In this document: piece by piece, positions 30,600-36,848 of the stretch
How positions within the stretch are numbered: position 1 is the first letter of the stretch
How the letters are laid out: each line of letters starts with the position of its first letter
NCBI RefSeq assembly: GCF_022771645.1
Contig: NZ_JALFCU010000100.1
Location: forward strand, 1-36,848
Direction: 5' to 3'
Origin: Selenomonas sp.
GTDB lineage: Bacteria; Bacillota; Negativicutes; Selenomonadales; Selenomonadaceae
Length of the DNA stretch: 36,848 nt
Notes under the pieces: generated by a model
Databases searched by the model: none
Told to the model about the DNA's origin: nothing
Seen by the model: the letters and a program-made list of their open reading frames with translations, nothing else
Translations under genes and position numbers: made by a program

Positions 30600-30610
30600 T
30601 CGGAGGAACT

Positions 30611-31951
30611 ATGTCAAAAGCGATTTATCTCGATGCCTTTTCCGGCATCAGCGGCAATATGCTCCTCGGCGCGTTCCTCGCGGCCGGCATGCCGGAGAAG
30701 CTCCTGCGCCAGGAACTCGCCAAGCTCCCCGTCATGCAGGAGTGCGAGCTCACGGTCACGCCCGTGAAGAAAGCGGGCATCTCGGCGCTCTACGTCAACG
30801 TCACGCTCACGGATGAGCACGAGCAACACGAACACCGCGAGGATCCGGCGACGGCGCTGCTGCGCGAGCATGCGCACACGTTCCATGCCGACCATCATCT
30901 CGGCTTTTATGGCGATATGCGTGCGCCGGAACCCGAACCAGAGCCGCATCCGGAAACACATCATCCCCATGCTCATCGCACGATGGCGGACATCCGCGCG
31001 ATGATCGAGGGCTCGGCGCTCACGGCGGGCGCGAAGGCGAAGGCGCTCGACATCTTCGACGTGCTCGCCGAGGCCGAAGGCGCGGTGCACGGCATCGCGA
31101 AGGACAACGTGACGTTCCACGAAGTCGGCGCGGCCGACTCCATCGTCGACATCTGCGGCACGGCCATCTGCCTTGACGCGCTCGGCATTACGGAAGTCTA
31201 TGCGGGCGCGCTGAATGTCGGCAGCGGTTTCGTGCAGTGCCAGCACGGCATGATGCCCGTGCCGGCGCCGGCCGTCGCCGAGCTCACGATGGACTGGCCG
31301 ACGTACGCGAAAGGGCCGGAGCGCGAGCTCACGACGCCGACGGGCGCGGCCATCGTCTTAGCGCTCGCGACGCTTGCGACAGTACTCCCCGAGAACTTCC
31401 AGTCGACGGCCATCGGCTACGGCGCAGGCTCGTTTGATGCAGAAACGTGGCCGAACGTGCTGAGGCTGTATCTCGGCGAGACCGTCGAAGCGAAAACGAA
31501 CGACGAGAAATATATCCTCGCGGCGAATATCGACGACATGAATCCGCAGATTTACGGCTATGTCATGGACAAGCTGCTCGCGGCCGGCGCGCTCGACGTC
31601 TGGATGACGCCCATATATATGAAGAAAACGCGTCCGGCCACGGAACTCTCCGTGCTCGTGACGGGCGCGGCGAAGGACGCGTGCGCGAAGCTCCTGTTCC
31701 GCGAGACGACGACGATCGGCCTGCGCGTCACGCGCGTCGATGAGCGCATCGCATGCGACCGCCGTATGGCGAACGCCGAAACGACGTACGGCACAGTGCG
31801 CGTGAAGATCGCGGCGTACGAAGGCGAGATCGTCAACATCCAGCCGGAGTTCGAGGACTGCAAGCGCCTCGCGGAGGAGCACGACGTGCCGTGGAAACGC
31901 GTGCACGACGCAGCACTCCGCGAGATCGCGTTTCGTTTGGGAGACGTATAA
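30611..31951 (+). CDS. larC: Nickel pincer cofactor biosynthesis protein LarC (nickel insertase)
   Basis: LarC is the CTP-dependent cyclometallase that inserts nickel into the pincer ligand made by LarB and LarE. The 446-residue product is one uninterrupted frame: in some lactobacilli larC is read by a frameshift from two frames, but not here. Motifs include YLDAFSGISGNMLLGAFL, VTFHEVGAADSIVDICGTA, MPVPAPAVAEL, ANIDDMNPQIYGYV and IYMKKTRPATELSVL. An unusually His/Glu/Pro-rich insertion at about residues 68-125 (for example PETHHPHAHRT) is probably a nickel-binding store. It starts at 30611 after GGAGGAAC. Confidence 0.96.
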   Translation: MSKAIYLDAFSGISGNMLLGAFLAAGMPEKLLRQELAKLPVMQECELTVTPVKKAGISALYVNVTLTDEHEQHEHREDPATALLREHAHTFHADHHLGFYGDMRAPEPEPEPHPETHHPHAHRTMADIRAMIEGSALTAGAKAKALDIFDVLAEAEGAVHGIAKDNVTFHEVGAADSIVDICGTAICLDALGITEVYAGALNVGSGFVQCQHGMMPVPAPAVAELTMDWPTYAKGPERELTTPTGAAIVLALATLATVLPENFQSTAIGYGAGSFDAETWPNVLRLYLGETVEAKTNDEKYILAANIDDMNPQIYGYVMDKLLAAGALDVWMTPIYMKKTRPATELSVLVTGAAKDACAKLLFRETTTIGLRVTRVDERIACDRRMANAETTYGTVRVKIAAYEGEIVNIQPEFEDCKRLAEEHDVPWKRVHDAALREIAFRLGDV

Positions 31952-31978
31952 AACCATGCGCAACACGCGCAAAATTTT

Positions 31979-32004
31979 GCTTTGCCTAGCAAGGCATTTT
32001 CCTT
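31979..32004 (+). terminator. Weak terminator after larC
   Basis: GCTTTGC (31979-31985), loop CTA, GCAAGGC (31989-31995), then ATTTTCCTT. A short stem with one G-U pair, immediately followed by the next promoter. Confidence 0.55.
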
Positions 32005-32031
32005 GACAAACCATAGAACGGTCGCTATAAT
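32003..32031 (+). promoter_or_regulatory. Perfect consensus promoter of DUF177-rpmF
   Basis: TTGACA at 32003-32008, a 17-bp spacer and TATAAT at 32026-32031. Transcription would start near 32038, only about 11 nt before the preferred start codon. Confidence 0.92.
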
Positions 32032-32048
32032 TATTGGAGTTGATGCTA

Positions 32049-32555
32049 ATGCACATTCATATTGCTGAATTGAATGATGGACTCGGAAAGGAACTTCCGT
32101 TTTCGTTCGCGACCGCAGCCGCAGAGATTGATGCGGTTGCGGCCGATTACGCGTTTCAGGGGCCAATCGAGGTCACGGGGACGGTCACGAACACGGGCGC
32201 GGGCTATCGCGTCGCGGGCGTGATCCGCGCGACGAAGCACTTCGTCTGCGACCGTTGCCTCGACGACTGCACGGAGGCGCAGGAGCATGCGTTCTCGGAA
32301 GTCTTCCAGCAAGGCGGGGCATCGGGCGAGGAAGACGTGACGCCGTTCGATGGCGATGCAATCGAGCTCGACGCGCTCGTACGGGATACCCTCCTAGCGG
32401 CACAGCCGCTCAGCAATATCTGCAAGCCGGACTGCAAAGGGCTCTGCCCCGTTTGCGGCGCGAACCTCAACCACGGCGACTGTGGTTGCGACCGGTTCGT
32501 CCCTGACCCGCGTCTGGCAGCATTGCAAGGCTTATTCACGCAAAAAGATGATTGA
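32049..32555 (+). CDS. yceD: DUF177/YceD family protein
   Basis: YceD-type proteins are linked with 23S rRNA accumulation and are almost always encoded before rpmF. With the start at 32049 (GGAG nine bases upstream; ATG at 32043 is the alternative) the product is 168 residues. It has the conserved CDRCLDDC pair followed by AQPLSNICKPDCKGLCPVCGANLNHGDCGC, a Cys-rich probable zinc site, and PDPRLAALQGL at the end. rpmF follows by 25 bp. The promoter is so close that the mRNA would have almost no leader. Confidence 0.92.
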   Translation: MHIHIAELNDGLGKELPFSFATAAAEIDAVAADYAFQGPIEVTGTVTNTGAGYRVAGVIRATKHFVCDRCLDDCTEAQEHAFSEVFQQGGASGEEDVTPFDGDAIELDALVRDTLLAAQPLSNICKPDCKGLCPVCGANLNHGDCGCDRFVPDPRLAALQGLFTQKDD

Positions 32556-32580
32556 TCCCTTTTAAGGAGGTGTATCCGAG

Positions 32581-32760
32581 ATGGCAGTACCTAAGCGCAA
32601 GATGTCGAAGGCTCGCCGTGATTCGCGCCGCGCGAACTGGAAACTCGAAGCTCCTGGCTTCGTTTCGTGCCCGCAGTGCCACGAGCCGAAAATGCCGCAT
32701 CACGTTTGCCCGGAATGCGGTTATTATGACGGCAAGGAAGTTGTGAAATCCGAGGAGTAA
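32581..32760 (+). CDS. rpmF: 50S ribosomal protein L32
   Basis: A 59-residue protein of the large subunit, starting at 32581 after a textbook AAGGAGGTG site. The start MAVPKRKMSKARRDSRRANW is the family signature; a zinc ribbon follows (CPQC and CPEC, so the Cys4 form that binds zinc). It is co-transcribed with yceD from the consensus promoter and followed by a terminator. Confidence 0.98.
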   Translation: MAVPKRKMSKARRDSRRANWKLEAPGFVSCPQCHEPKMPHHVCPECGYYDGKEVVKSEE

Positions 32761-32801
32761 TCCGGAGGTTTCCGTTCCTTTTCTGAACAAGGCAACCAAT
32801 C

Positions 32802-32834
32802 AGAGGCAGGATGTTTGCATCCTGTCTCTTTTTT
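32802..32834 (+). terminator. Terminator of yceD-rpmF
   Basis: AGAGGCAGGATG (32802-32813) pairs with CATCCTGTCTCT (32818-32829), then TTTTT. Confidence 0.92.
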
Positions 32835-32875
32835 GTGTATGATTTTGAGAAAACAAGATGTTTGGAGGAGATTTG

Positions 32876-34219
32876 TTGGCAAAAGATCTCACGAAAGGCA
32901 GCATCGGGCGGAACATCCTCGTGTTTTCCATCCCGTATTTGATTTCTTATTTCTTGCAGACGCTTTACGGCATGGCCGACCTCTTTATCATCGGCCAGTT
33001 CCAGGGCGCGGCGAGCATCACGGCTGTGTCCATCGGCAGCCAGGTCATGCACATGGTGACCGTCATCATCGTCGGTCTCGCGATGGGCACGACGATCACG
33101 ATCGCGCGCGCCGTCGGCGGACGCGACATGCAGGCGGCGTCGCGTTCCATCGGCAACACGGTCACGCTGTTCCTTGGCGTGTCTGTCGCGCTCGCGGCCG
33201 TTATGGTCATTGCGTTGCCGCACATCGTCGCCATCATGTCGACGCCGGAGGAAGCCGTCATCGGCACGAATGACTACTTGTATTATTGTGCGCTCGGCAT
33301 CCCGCTCATCACGGCATATAACATCATCGCGTCCATCTTCCGCGGGCTCGGTGACACGCGCAGCCCGATGGTCTTCATTGCCGTCGCCTGTGTGCTGAAC
33401 ATCGCGCTCGATTATGCGTTTCTCGGTGGTCTCGACATGGGGCCGGAGGGCGCGGCCATCGCGACCGTCATCGCGCAGGGCGTCAGCGTCATCATCTCGC
33501 TTTGGTACATCCGCCACGGCGGCACGGGCGTCGCAATCACGCGCTATGACTTCGCGCCCGACCGCGCGATGCTGCGGGACATCCTGCGCATCGGCGTGCC
33601 GATTGCATTGCAGGACGGTTTCATCCAGATTTCGTTTCTCGTCATCACGGTCATCGCGAACATGCGCGGCCTGACGGACGCGGCGGCCGTCGGCATTGTG
33701 GAAAAAGTCATCAGCTTCCTGTTCCTCGTGCCGTCGTCCATGCTCTCGACCGTCTCGGCGCTCGGCGCGCAGAATGTCGGCGCCGGCATGCACGCGCGCG
33801 TGCGGCAGACGCTCCGCTATGCGCTCGGCATCGCCGTGAGCTTCGGCGTCGTCATTTCCATCCTCGTACAGTTCACGGCCGAGGACGTGCTCACCCTCTT
33901 CACAAGCGACGCGGGCGTCATCCTCGCGGGCGCCGATTATTTCCACGGCTACGTCATCGACTGCATCTTCGCCGGCGTGCACTTCTGCTTCAGCGGATAT
34001 TTCTGCGCCTACGGCCGCTCGGAGATCTCGTTCATCCACAACGTCCTCTCCATCACCTGCGCCCGCATCCCGCTCGCCTACCTCGCCTCGACGACGTTCC
34101 CGCAGACCCTGCTGCCCATGGGCCTCGCGACAGCGACGGGCTCCGTCGTGTCGATCATCATCTGCGTCGTCGCGTTTCTGTGGCTTCGCCCGCGCTTTGA
34201 ACGGAATTTCACAAAATGA
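32876..34219 (+). CDS. MATE family multidrug exporter
   Basis: A polytopic inner-membrane protein that exports cationic compounds by Na+ or H+ antiport. I prefer the TTG at 32876, five bases after GGAGGAG, over the ATG at 32858 that lies before that site; this gives 447 residues starting MAKDLTKGSIGRNILVFSIPYL. Family features: the IPYLISYFLQTLYGMADLFIIGQFQG first helices, GLAMGTTITIARAVGGRD, FRGLGDTRSPMVF, and the repeated second half starting IGVPIALQDGFIQISF. It is of the DinF/NorM-like bacterial group. No clear own promoter is seen. Substrate unknown. Confidence 0.9.
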   Translation: MAKDLTKGSIGRNILVFSIPYLISYFLQTLYGMADLFIIGQFQGAASITAVSIGSQVMHMVTVIIVGLAMGTTITIARAVGGRDMQAASRSIGNTVTLFLGVSVALAAVMVIALPHIVAIMSTPEEAVIGTNDYLYYCALGIPLITAYNIIASIFRGLGDTRSPMVFIAVACVLNIALDYAFLGGLDMGPEGAAIATVIAQGVSVIISLWYIRHGGTGVAITRYDFAPDRAMLRDILRIGVPIALQDGFIQISFLVITVIANMRGLTDAAAVGIVEKVISFLFLVPSSMLSTVSALGAQNVGAGMHARVRQTLRYALGIAVSFGVVISILVQFTAEDVLTLFTSDAGVILAGADYFHGYVIDCIFAGVHFCFSGYFCAYGRSEISFIHNVLSITCARIPLAYLASTTFPQTLLPMGLATATGSVVSIIICVVAFLWLRPRFERNFTK

Positions 34220-34229
34220 AATTTCCCTG

Positions 34230-34258
34230 TTGCATTTTGAAAACAAAGCCGCTATAAT
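34230..34258 (+). promoter_or_regulatory. Promoter of the fapR-plsX-fabK operon
   Basis: TTGCAT at 34230-34235, a 17-bp spacer and a perfect TATAAT at 34253-34258, about 90 bp before fapR. Confidence 0.8.
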
Positions 34259-34278
34259 AGTCTCCGTTATGACAGGTG

Positions 34279-34295
34279 ATAGAAACAGGTCTTAA
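34279..34295 (+). promoter_or_regulatory. Candidate FapR operator
   Basis: ATAGAAACAGGTCTTAA read on the opposite strand is TTAAGACCTGTTTCTAT, an imperfect 17-bp palindrome that agrees at most positions with the Firmicute FapR box (TTAGTACCTGNTACTAA as I recall it). It lies about 20 bp after the -10 box, where FapR sites of fapR operons often are. The match is by eye. Confidence 0.42.
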
Positions 34296-34349
34296 AAGTT
34301 AGCGACAAGATGCAATCATAGGAATGCGTCGGAAAGCGAGGTGGCAAGC

Positions 34350-34928
34350 GTGGCACGGGTCAAGAAGAAGGAGCGGCAGGAGCTGCTCGTCGCGAAGGTG
34401 AAGGAAAAGCCGTTCCTGACGGACGAGGAGCTCGCGAAGGAGCTCGCCGTCAGCGTGCAGACGATCCGCCTCGACCGCCTCGAGCTTGGCATCCCCGAGC
34501 TGCGCGGCCGCATTCGCAAGATGGCGGAGACGGCGCAGAACAAGGTGAAAGCCATCCAGAGCGGCGAAGTCGTCGGCGAGCTCATCGACCTCGAGCTCGG
34601 GCGCTCGGGCATCTCGCTCTTGCGCGTGACGGAGGACATGGTCTTCCAGCGGACGCAGATCGCGAAAGGCCACTACATGTTCTCGCAGGCAAATTCGCTC
34701 GCGCTCGCCATCATCGACGCGCCGATGGCCGTCACGGGCATCGCGAACGTGAAATACAAAGTGCCGGTGCACGTCGGCGAAAAGCTCATCGCGAAAGCTG
34801 AGATCGTCCGCGTGCGCGGCAACAAATACTTCGTCTGGGTCAAGACGCGCAACGATGAGCGCGAAGTCTTCCGCGCGAAGTTCATCATGGTGTCATGGGG
34901 AGAAGATCAAAAGGGGGGCAAGGCATGA
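34350..34928 (+). CDS. fapR: Fatty acid biosynthesis transcriptional repressor FapR
   Basis: FapR represses fatty-acid and phospholipid genes and is released by malonyl-CoA. I prefer the GTG at 34350, with GAGGTGG just upstream; a GTG at 34341 is inside that site. The 192-residue product has an N-terminal helix-turn-helix (LTDEELAKELAVSVQTIRLDRLELGIPELRGRI) and a hot-dog domain with the ligand region IAKGHYMFSQANSLALAIID and KYKVPVHVGEKL. It overlaps plsX by 4 bp, the standard autoregulated layout. Confidence 0.95.
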   Translation: MARVKKKERQELLVAKVKEKPFLTDEELAKELAVSVQTIRLDRLELGIPELRGRIRKMAETAQNKVKAIQSGEVVGELIDLELGRSGISLLRVTEDMVFQRTQIAKGHYMFSQANSLALAIIDAPMAVTGIANVKYKVPVHVGEKLIAKAEIVRVRGNKYFVWVKTRNDEREVFRAKFIMVSWGEDQKGGKA

Positions 34929-35956
34929 AGATCGCAGTCGATGCGATGGGCGGCGACTACGCGCCGCTCGAGATCGTGTTCGGCGCCGTGCGCGCCGCGA
35001 AGAAATACGGATGCGAGATCGTCCTCGTCGGCGATGAGACGAAAATCCGCAGCGTGCTCGACAAGGAGCCGGGCTGGGAAAAACTCGGCATCACGATTCA
35101 TCCGGCGAGCGAAGTCATCGAGATGGGTGAGCATCCGGCCGACGCCGTGCGCACGAAGAAAGATGCGTCCGTCGTCGTCGCGACGCGCCTCGTGAAAGAC
35201 GGCGTCTGCGACGCCGTGCTTTCCGCCGGCTCGACGGGCGCGGCCGTCACGGCGGCGCAGCTCATCCTCCGCCGTATCAAGGGCATCGGCCGCCCGACCA
35301 TCGCGACGCCGATGCCGACGCCGAACGGTGTGACGCTCCTCATGGACTCGGGCGCGAACGTCGACTCGAAGCCGGAGCACCTCGTGCAGGCGGCCATGAT
35401 GGGCTCGCTCTACTGCAAGGATGTGTTCCATGTCCAGGCGCCGCGCGTCGGCCTCCTGAACATCGGCGAGGAAGAGACGAAGGGCAACGAACAGGCGAAA
35501 GCGACGTACCAGCTGCTGAAAGTCATGAAGACGATCAACTTCACCGGCAACGCCGAAGGGCGCGACGTGCCGAAGGGAAACTTCGATGTCGTAATTTGTG
35601 ATGGATTTGTTGGCAACGTTGTGCTAAAATTTGCAGAGGGTTTGGCAAAAACCATTTACAAGCTGATCAAGGACGCCGTCAAGAACGGCGGCATCCTCGC
35701 GAAGCTCGGGGCGCTTTTGCTCATGCCGACGCTGAAGCGGCTCGGCAAGCGCCTCGACCCGACGGAGTACGGCGGCGCGCCGCTCCTCGGCGTGAATGGC
35801 TGCGTCATCATCAGTCATGGATCATCAAATGCCAAATCCATTTGCAGTGCCATCGGCGTGGCCAATGACTACGTCAAAGGAGACGTCCTTGCACATATCC
35901 GCGACGCGCTGACGCGCGAAGAAGCGCTGAAGCAGAGCGGCGCAGAAACCGTTTGA
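34925..35956 (+). CDS. plsX: Phosphate acyltransferase PlsX
   Basis: PlsX turns acyl-ACP into acyl-phosphate for phosphatidic-acid synthesis. The ATG at 34925 overlaps the fapR stop and has AGGGGGG upstream; the product is 343 residues. Motifs: MKIAVDAMGGDYAP, VLSAGSTGAAV, MDSGANVDSKPEHLVQ, GLLNIGEEETKGNE, CDGFVGNVVLKFAEG and YGGAPLLGVNGCVIISHGSSNA. A frame from 34895 is an artefact of the overlap. Confidence 0.97.
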   Translation: MKIAVDAMGGDYAPLEIVFGAVRAAKKYGCEIVLVGDETKIRSVLDKEPGWEKLGITIHPASEVIEMGEHPADAVRTKKDASVVVATRLVKDGVCDAVLSAGSTGAAVTAAQLILRRIKGIGRPTIATPMPTPNGVTLLMDSGANVDSKPEHLVQAAMMGSLYCKDVFHVQAPRVGLLNIGEEETKGNEQAKATYQLLKVMKTINFTGNAEGRDVPKGNFDVVICDGFVGNVVLKFAEGLAKTIYKLIKDAVKNGGILAKLGALLLMPTLKRLGKRLDPTEYGGAPLLGVNGCVIISHGSSNAKSICSAIGVANDYVKGDVLAHIRDALTREEALKQSGAETV

Positions 35957-35993
35957 TCATGGCCTGAAGAGGCGAAGGAGGACTTATTCTTTT

Positions 35994-36716
35994 ATGTTTG
36001 AAAACAACGTGATCTGCAAACTGCTAGGCATCAAGTACCCGATCTTCCAGGGCGGCATGGCCTGGATCGGCACGGCAGAGCTCGCTTCCGCCGTCTCGAA
36101 CGCTGGCGGCCTCGGCATCATCGGCGCCGGCCACATGCCTCCCGAAGTCCTGCGCGCAGAAATCCAGAAGTGCAAAGGCTGGACGCAGAAGCCGTTCGGC
36201 GTCAACGTCATGCTCATGAGCCCGTATGTCAAAGAAGTCATGCAGGTCGTGCTCGAGGAAAAAGTGCCCGTCGTGACGACGGGTGCTGGCAACCCGGGCG
36301 AATACGTGCCGGAGCTCAAGGCCATCGGCTCGAAAGTCATCCCCGTCGTCGCGTCCGTCGCGCTCGCGAAGCGCCTCGTGCGCTCCGGCGCCGACGCTGT
36401 CATCGCCGAGGGTATGGAGTCCGGCGGCCACATCGGCGAGATCACGACGATGGCGCTCGTGCCGCAGGTCGTCGACGCCGTCGACGTGCCGGTCATCGCA
36501 GCGGGCGGCATCGCGGATTCGCGCGGCGTCGCGGCGGCGTTCGCGCTCGGCGCGAAGGCCGTGCAGATGGGCTCGCGCTTCGTCATGAGCGAAGAGTGTA
36601 TTGCGCATCCGAACTACAAGGACATGGTGCTGAAGGCGAAAGACCGCTCGACCGTCGTCACGGGCCGCACGCTCGGCCATCCGGCGCGCGTCATCCACAA
36701 CAAGCTTGGAAGCTGA
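35994..36716 (+). CDS. fabK: Enoyl-ACP reductase FabK, C-terminally truncated
   Basis: FabK is the flavin-dependent enoyl-ACP reductase that ends each elongation cycle of fatty-acid synthesis. The product begins at 35994 after AAGGAGG: KLLGIKYPIFQGGMAWIGTAELASAVSNAGGLGIIG, NVMLMSPYVKEVM, TTGAGNP, AEGMESGGHIGE, IAAGGIADSRGVAAAFALGAKAVQMGSRF. It ends after 240 residues, whereas FabK proteins have about 310-325. The break comes right after the conserved RVIHNKL, which normally runs on into a C-terminal helical region; here two foreign residues (GS) and a stop follow. The next bases belong to a different gene. Either the gene is disrupted or the sequence is joined artificially at an AAGCTT site (36702-36707). 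Confidence 0.88.
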   Translation: MFENNVICKLLGIKYPIFQGGMAWIGTAELASAVSNAGGLGIIGAGHMPPEVLRAEIQKCKGWTQKPFGVNVMLMSPYVKEVMQVVLEEKVPVVTTGAGNPGEYVPELKAIGSKVIPVVASVALAKRLVRSGADAVIAEGMESGGHIGEITTMALVPQVVDAVDVPVIAAGGIADSRGVAAAFALGAKAVQMGSRFVMSEECIAHPNYKDMVLKAKDRSTVVTGRTLGHPARVIHNKLGS

Positions 36717-36848
36717 CTTCGGAAAGGAGACCATGACCAAGGGAAAGGCTTACCTCAACATGACCTGGAGCGGCGATGCCGTATGGGCTATTGAGGAGGC
36801 GAAGAATGTGGGCGTGGAATTAGGATATGAAGTGCCAAAGGAAGGAAG
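36703..36848 (+). CDS. Fragment of a PotD-like spermidine/putrescine-binding protein, running off the window
   Basis: From about 36703, in a different frame from fabK, the sequence reads SLEADFGKETMTKGKAYLN and then MTWSGDAVWAIEEAKNVG and VELGYEVPKEG to the window end. This resembles the middle of polyamine-binding proteins, where a (V/M)T(W/Y)SGDA segment precedes YxVPKEG(S/T)N. The first 200 or so residues of such a protein are missing, although an ATG at 36733 has GGAAAGGAG before it by chance or as a restart. Codons near the end (TTA, GGA, GAA, CCA) differ from the GC-ending codons elsewhere, suggesting another genomic origin. Confidence 0.55.

Noticed and set aside
30611..31951. Programmed frameshift in larC, as known in lactobacilli
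   Set aside because: larC is a single continuous frame here covering both halves of the protein.
32591..34246. 551-codon minus-strand frame opposite rpmF and the MATE gene
   Set aside because: Shadow with Asp/Arg/His-rich nonsense composition, covering genuine genes.

Overview
The window is a 36.8-kb, GC-rich (strong GCG/CTC/GTC codon bias), densely packed stretch of a bacterial chromosome. Gene order (rplU-prp-rpmA-obg-yhbY-proBA-nadD-yqeK-lcp-rsfS; rsmD-coaD; DUF177-rpmF-fapR-plsX-fabK), RNA genes with encoded CCA, an L27 with a Prp-cleavable extension, FapR and CheV all point to Firmicutes. High GC with this family mix suggests a Negativicute such as a member of the Selenomonadaceae (inference from content; no 16S gene is present).

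Layout: 1-181 is AT-rich and holds the start of an unidentified minus-strand gene and an inverted repeat. 182-2256 is the PTS-dependent dihydroxyacetone kinase operon dhaKLM. 2416-3947 holds two convergent unusual genes: a protein of 42-residue repeats and a Ser-rich FliD-C-like protein. 4075-6825 holds a eukaryotic-type hexokinase and pyruvate kinase. 7066-8642 holds tRNA-Ser(GCU) and an AzgA-type purine permease. 8687-17894 is a long housekeeping run: L21, Prp protease, L27, Obg, YhbY, proline synthesis (proB, proA), an unannotated 49-residue membrane peptide, NadD, YqeK, an LCP cell-wall enzyme, RsfS and CvfB. 17973-22315 holds CheV, a dicarboxylate/amino-acid symporter, a Zn-metalloprotein-like gene and an orphan substrate-binding protein. 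22343-24791 is rimO-pncC-udk. 24922-27697 is mostly minus strand: a DUF4160/DUF2442 pair, tRNA-Gln(CUG), a DUF4127 protein and a tiny holin-like toxin. 27887-36716 returns to plus-strand housekeeping: rsmD-coaD, a coiled-coil protein, larB-larC (nickel-pincer cofactor), DUF177-rpmF, a MATE exporter, fapR-plsX and a truncated fabK.

The most interesting element is at 27503-27802: a 23-residue single-membrane-span peptide on the minus strand, with its own promoter and a hairpin over its ribosome-binding site. It lies wholly inside a transcription unit of about 265 nt on the opposite strand that has a consensus-like promoter and an intrinsic terminator but no gene. This is the layout of a type I toxin-antitoxin locus and is easy to miss because the peptide is so short.

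Other points of note: sigma-70-type promoters are very uniform (17-bp spacers, often GC just before the -10). In at least three intergenic regions the next promoter is built into the previous gene's terminator. The right end looks like a joint: fabK loses its C-terminus at an AAGCTT site and the sequence continues in frame into a PotD-like fragment of different base composition, which may be a cloning or assembly chimera.
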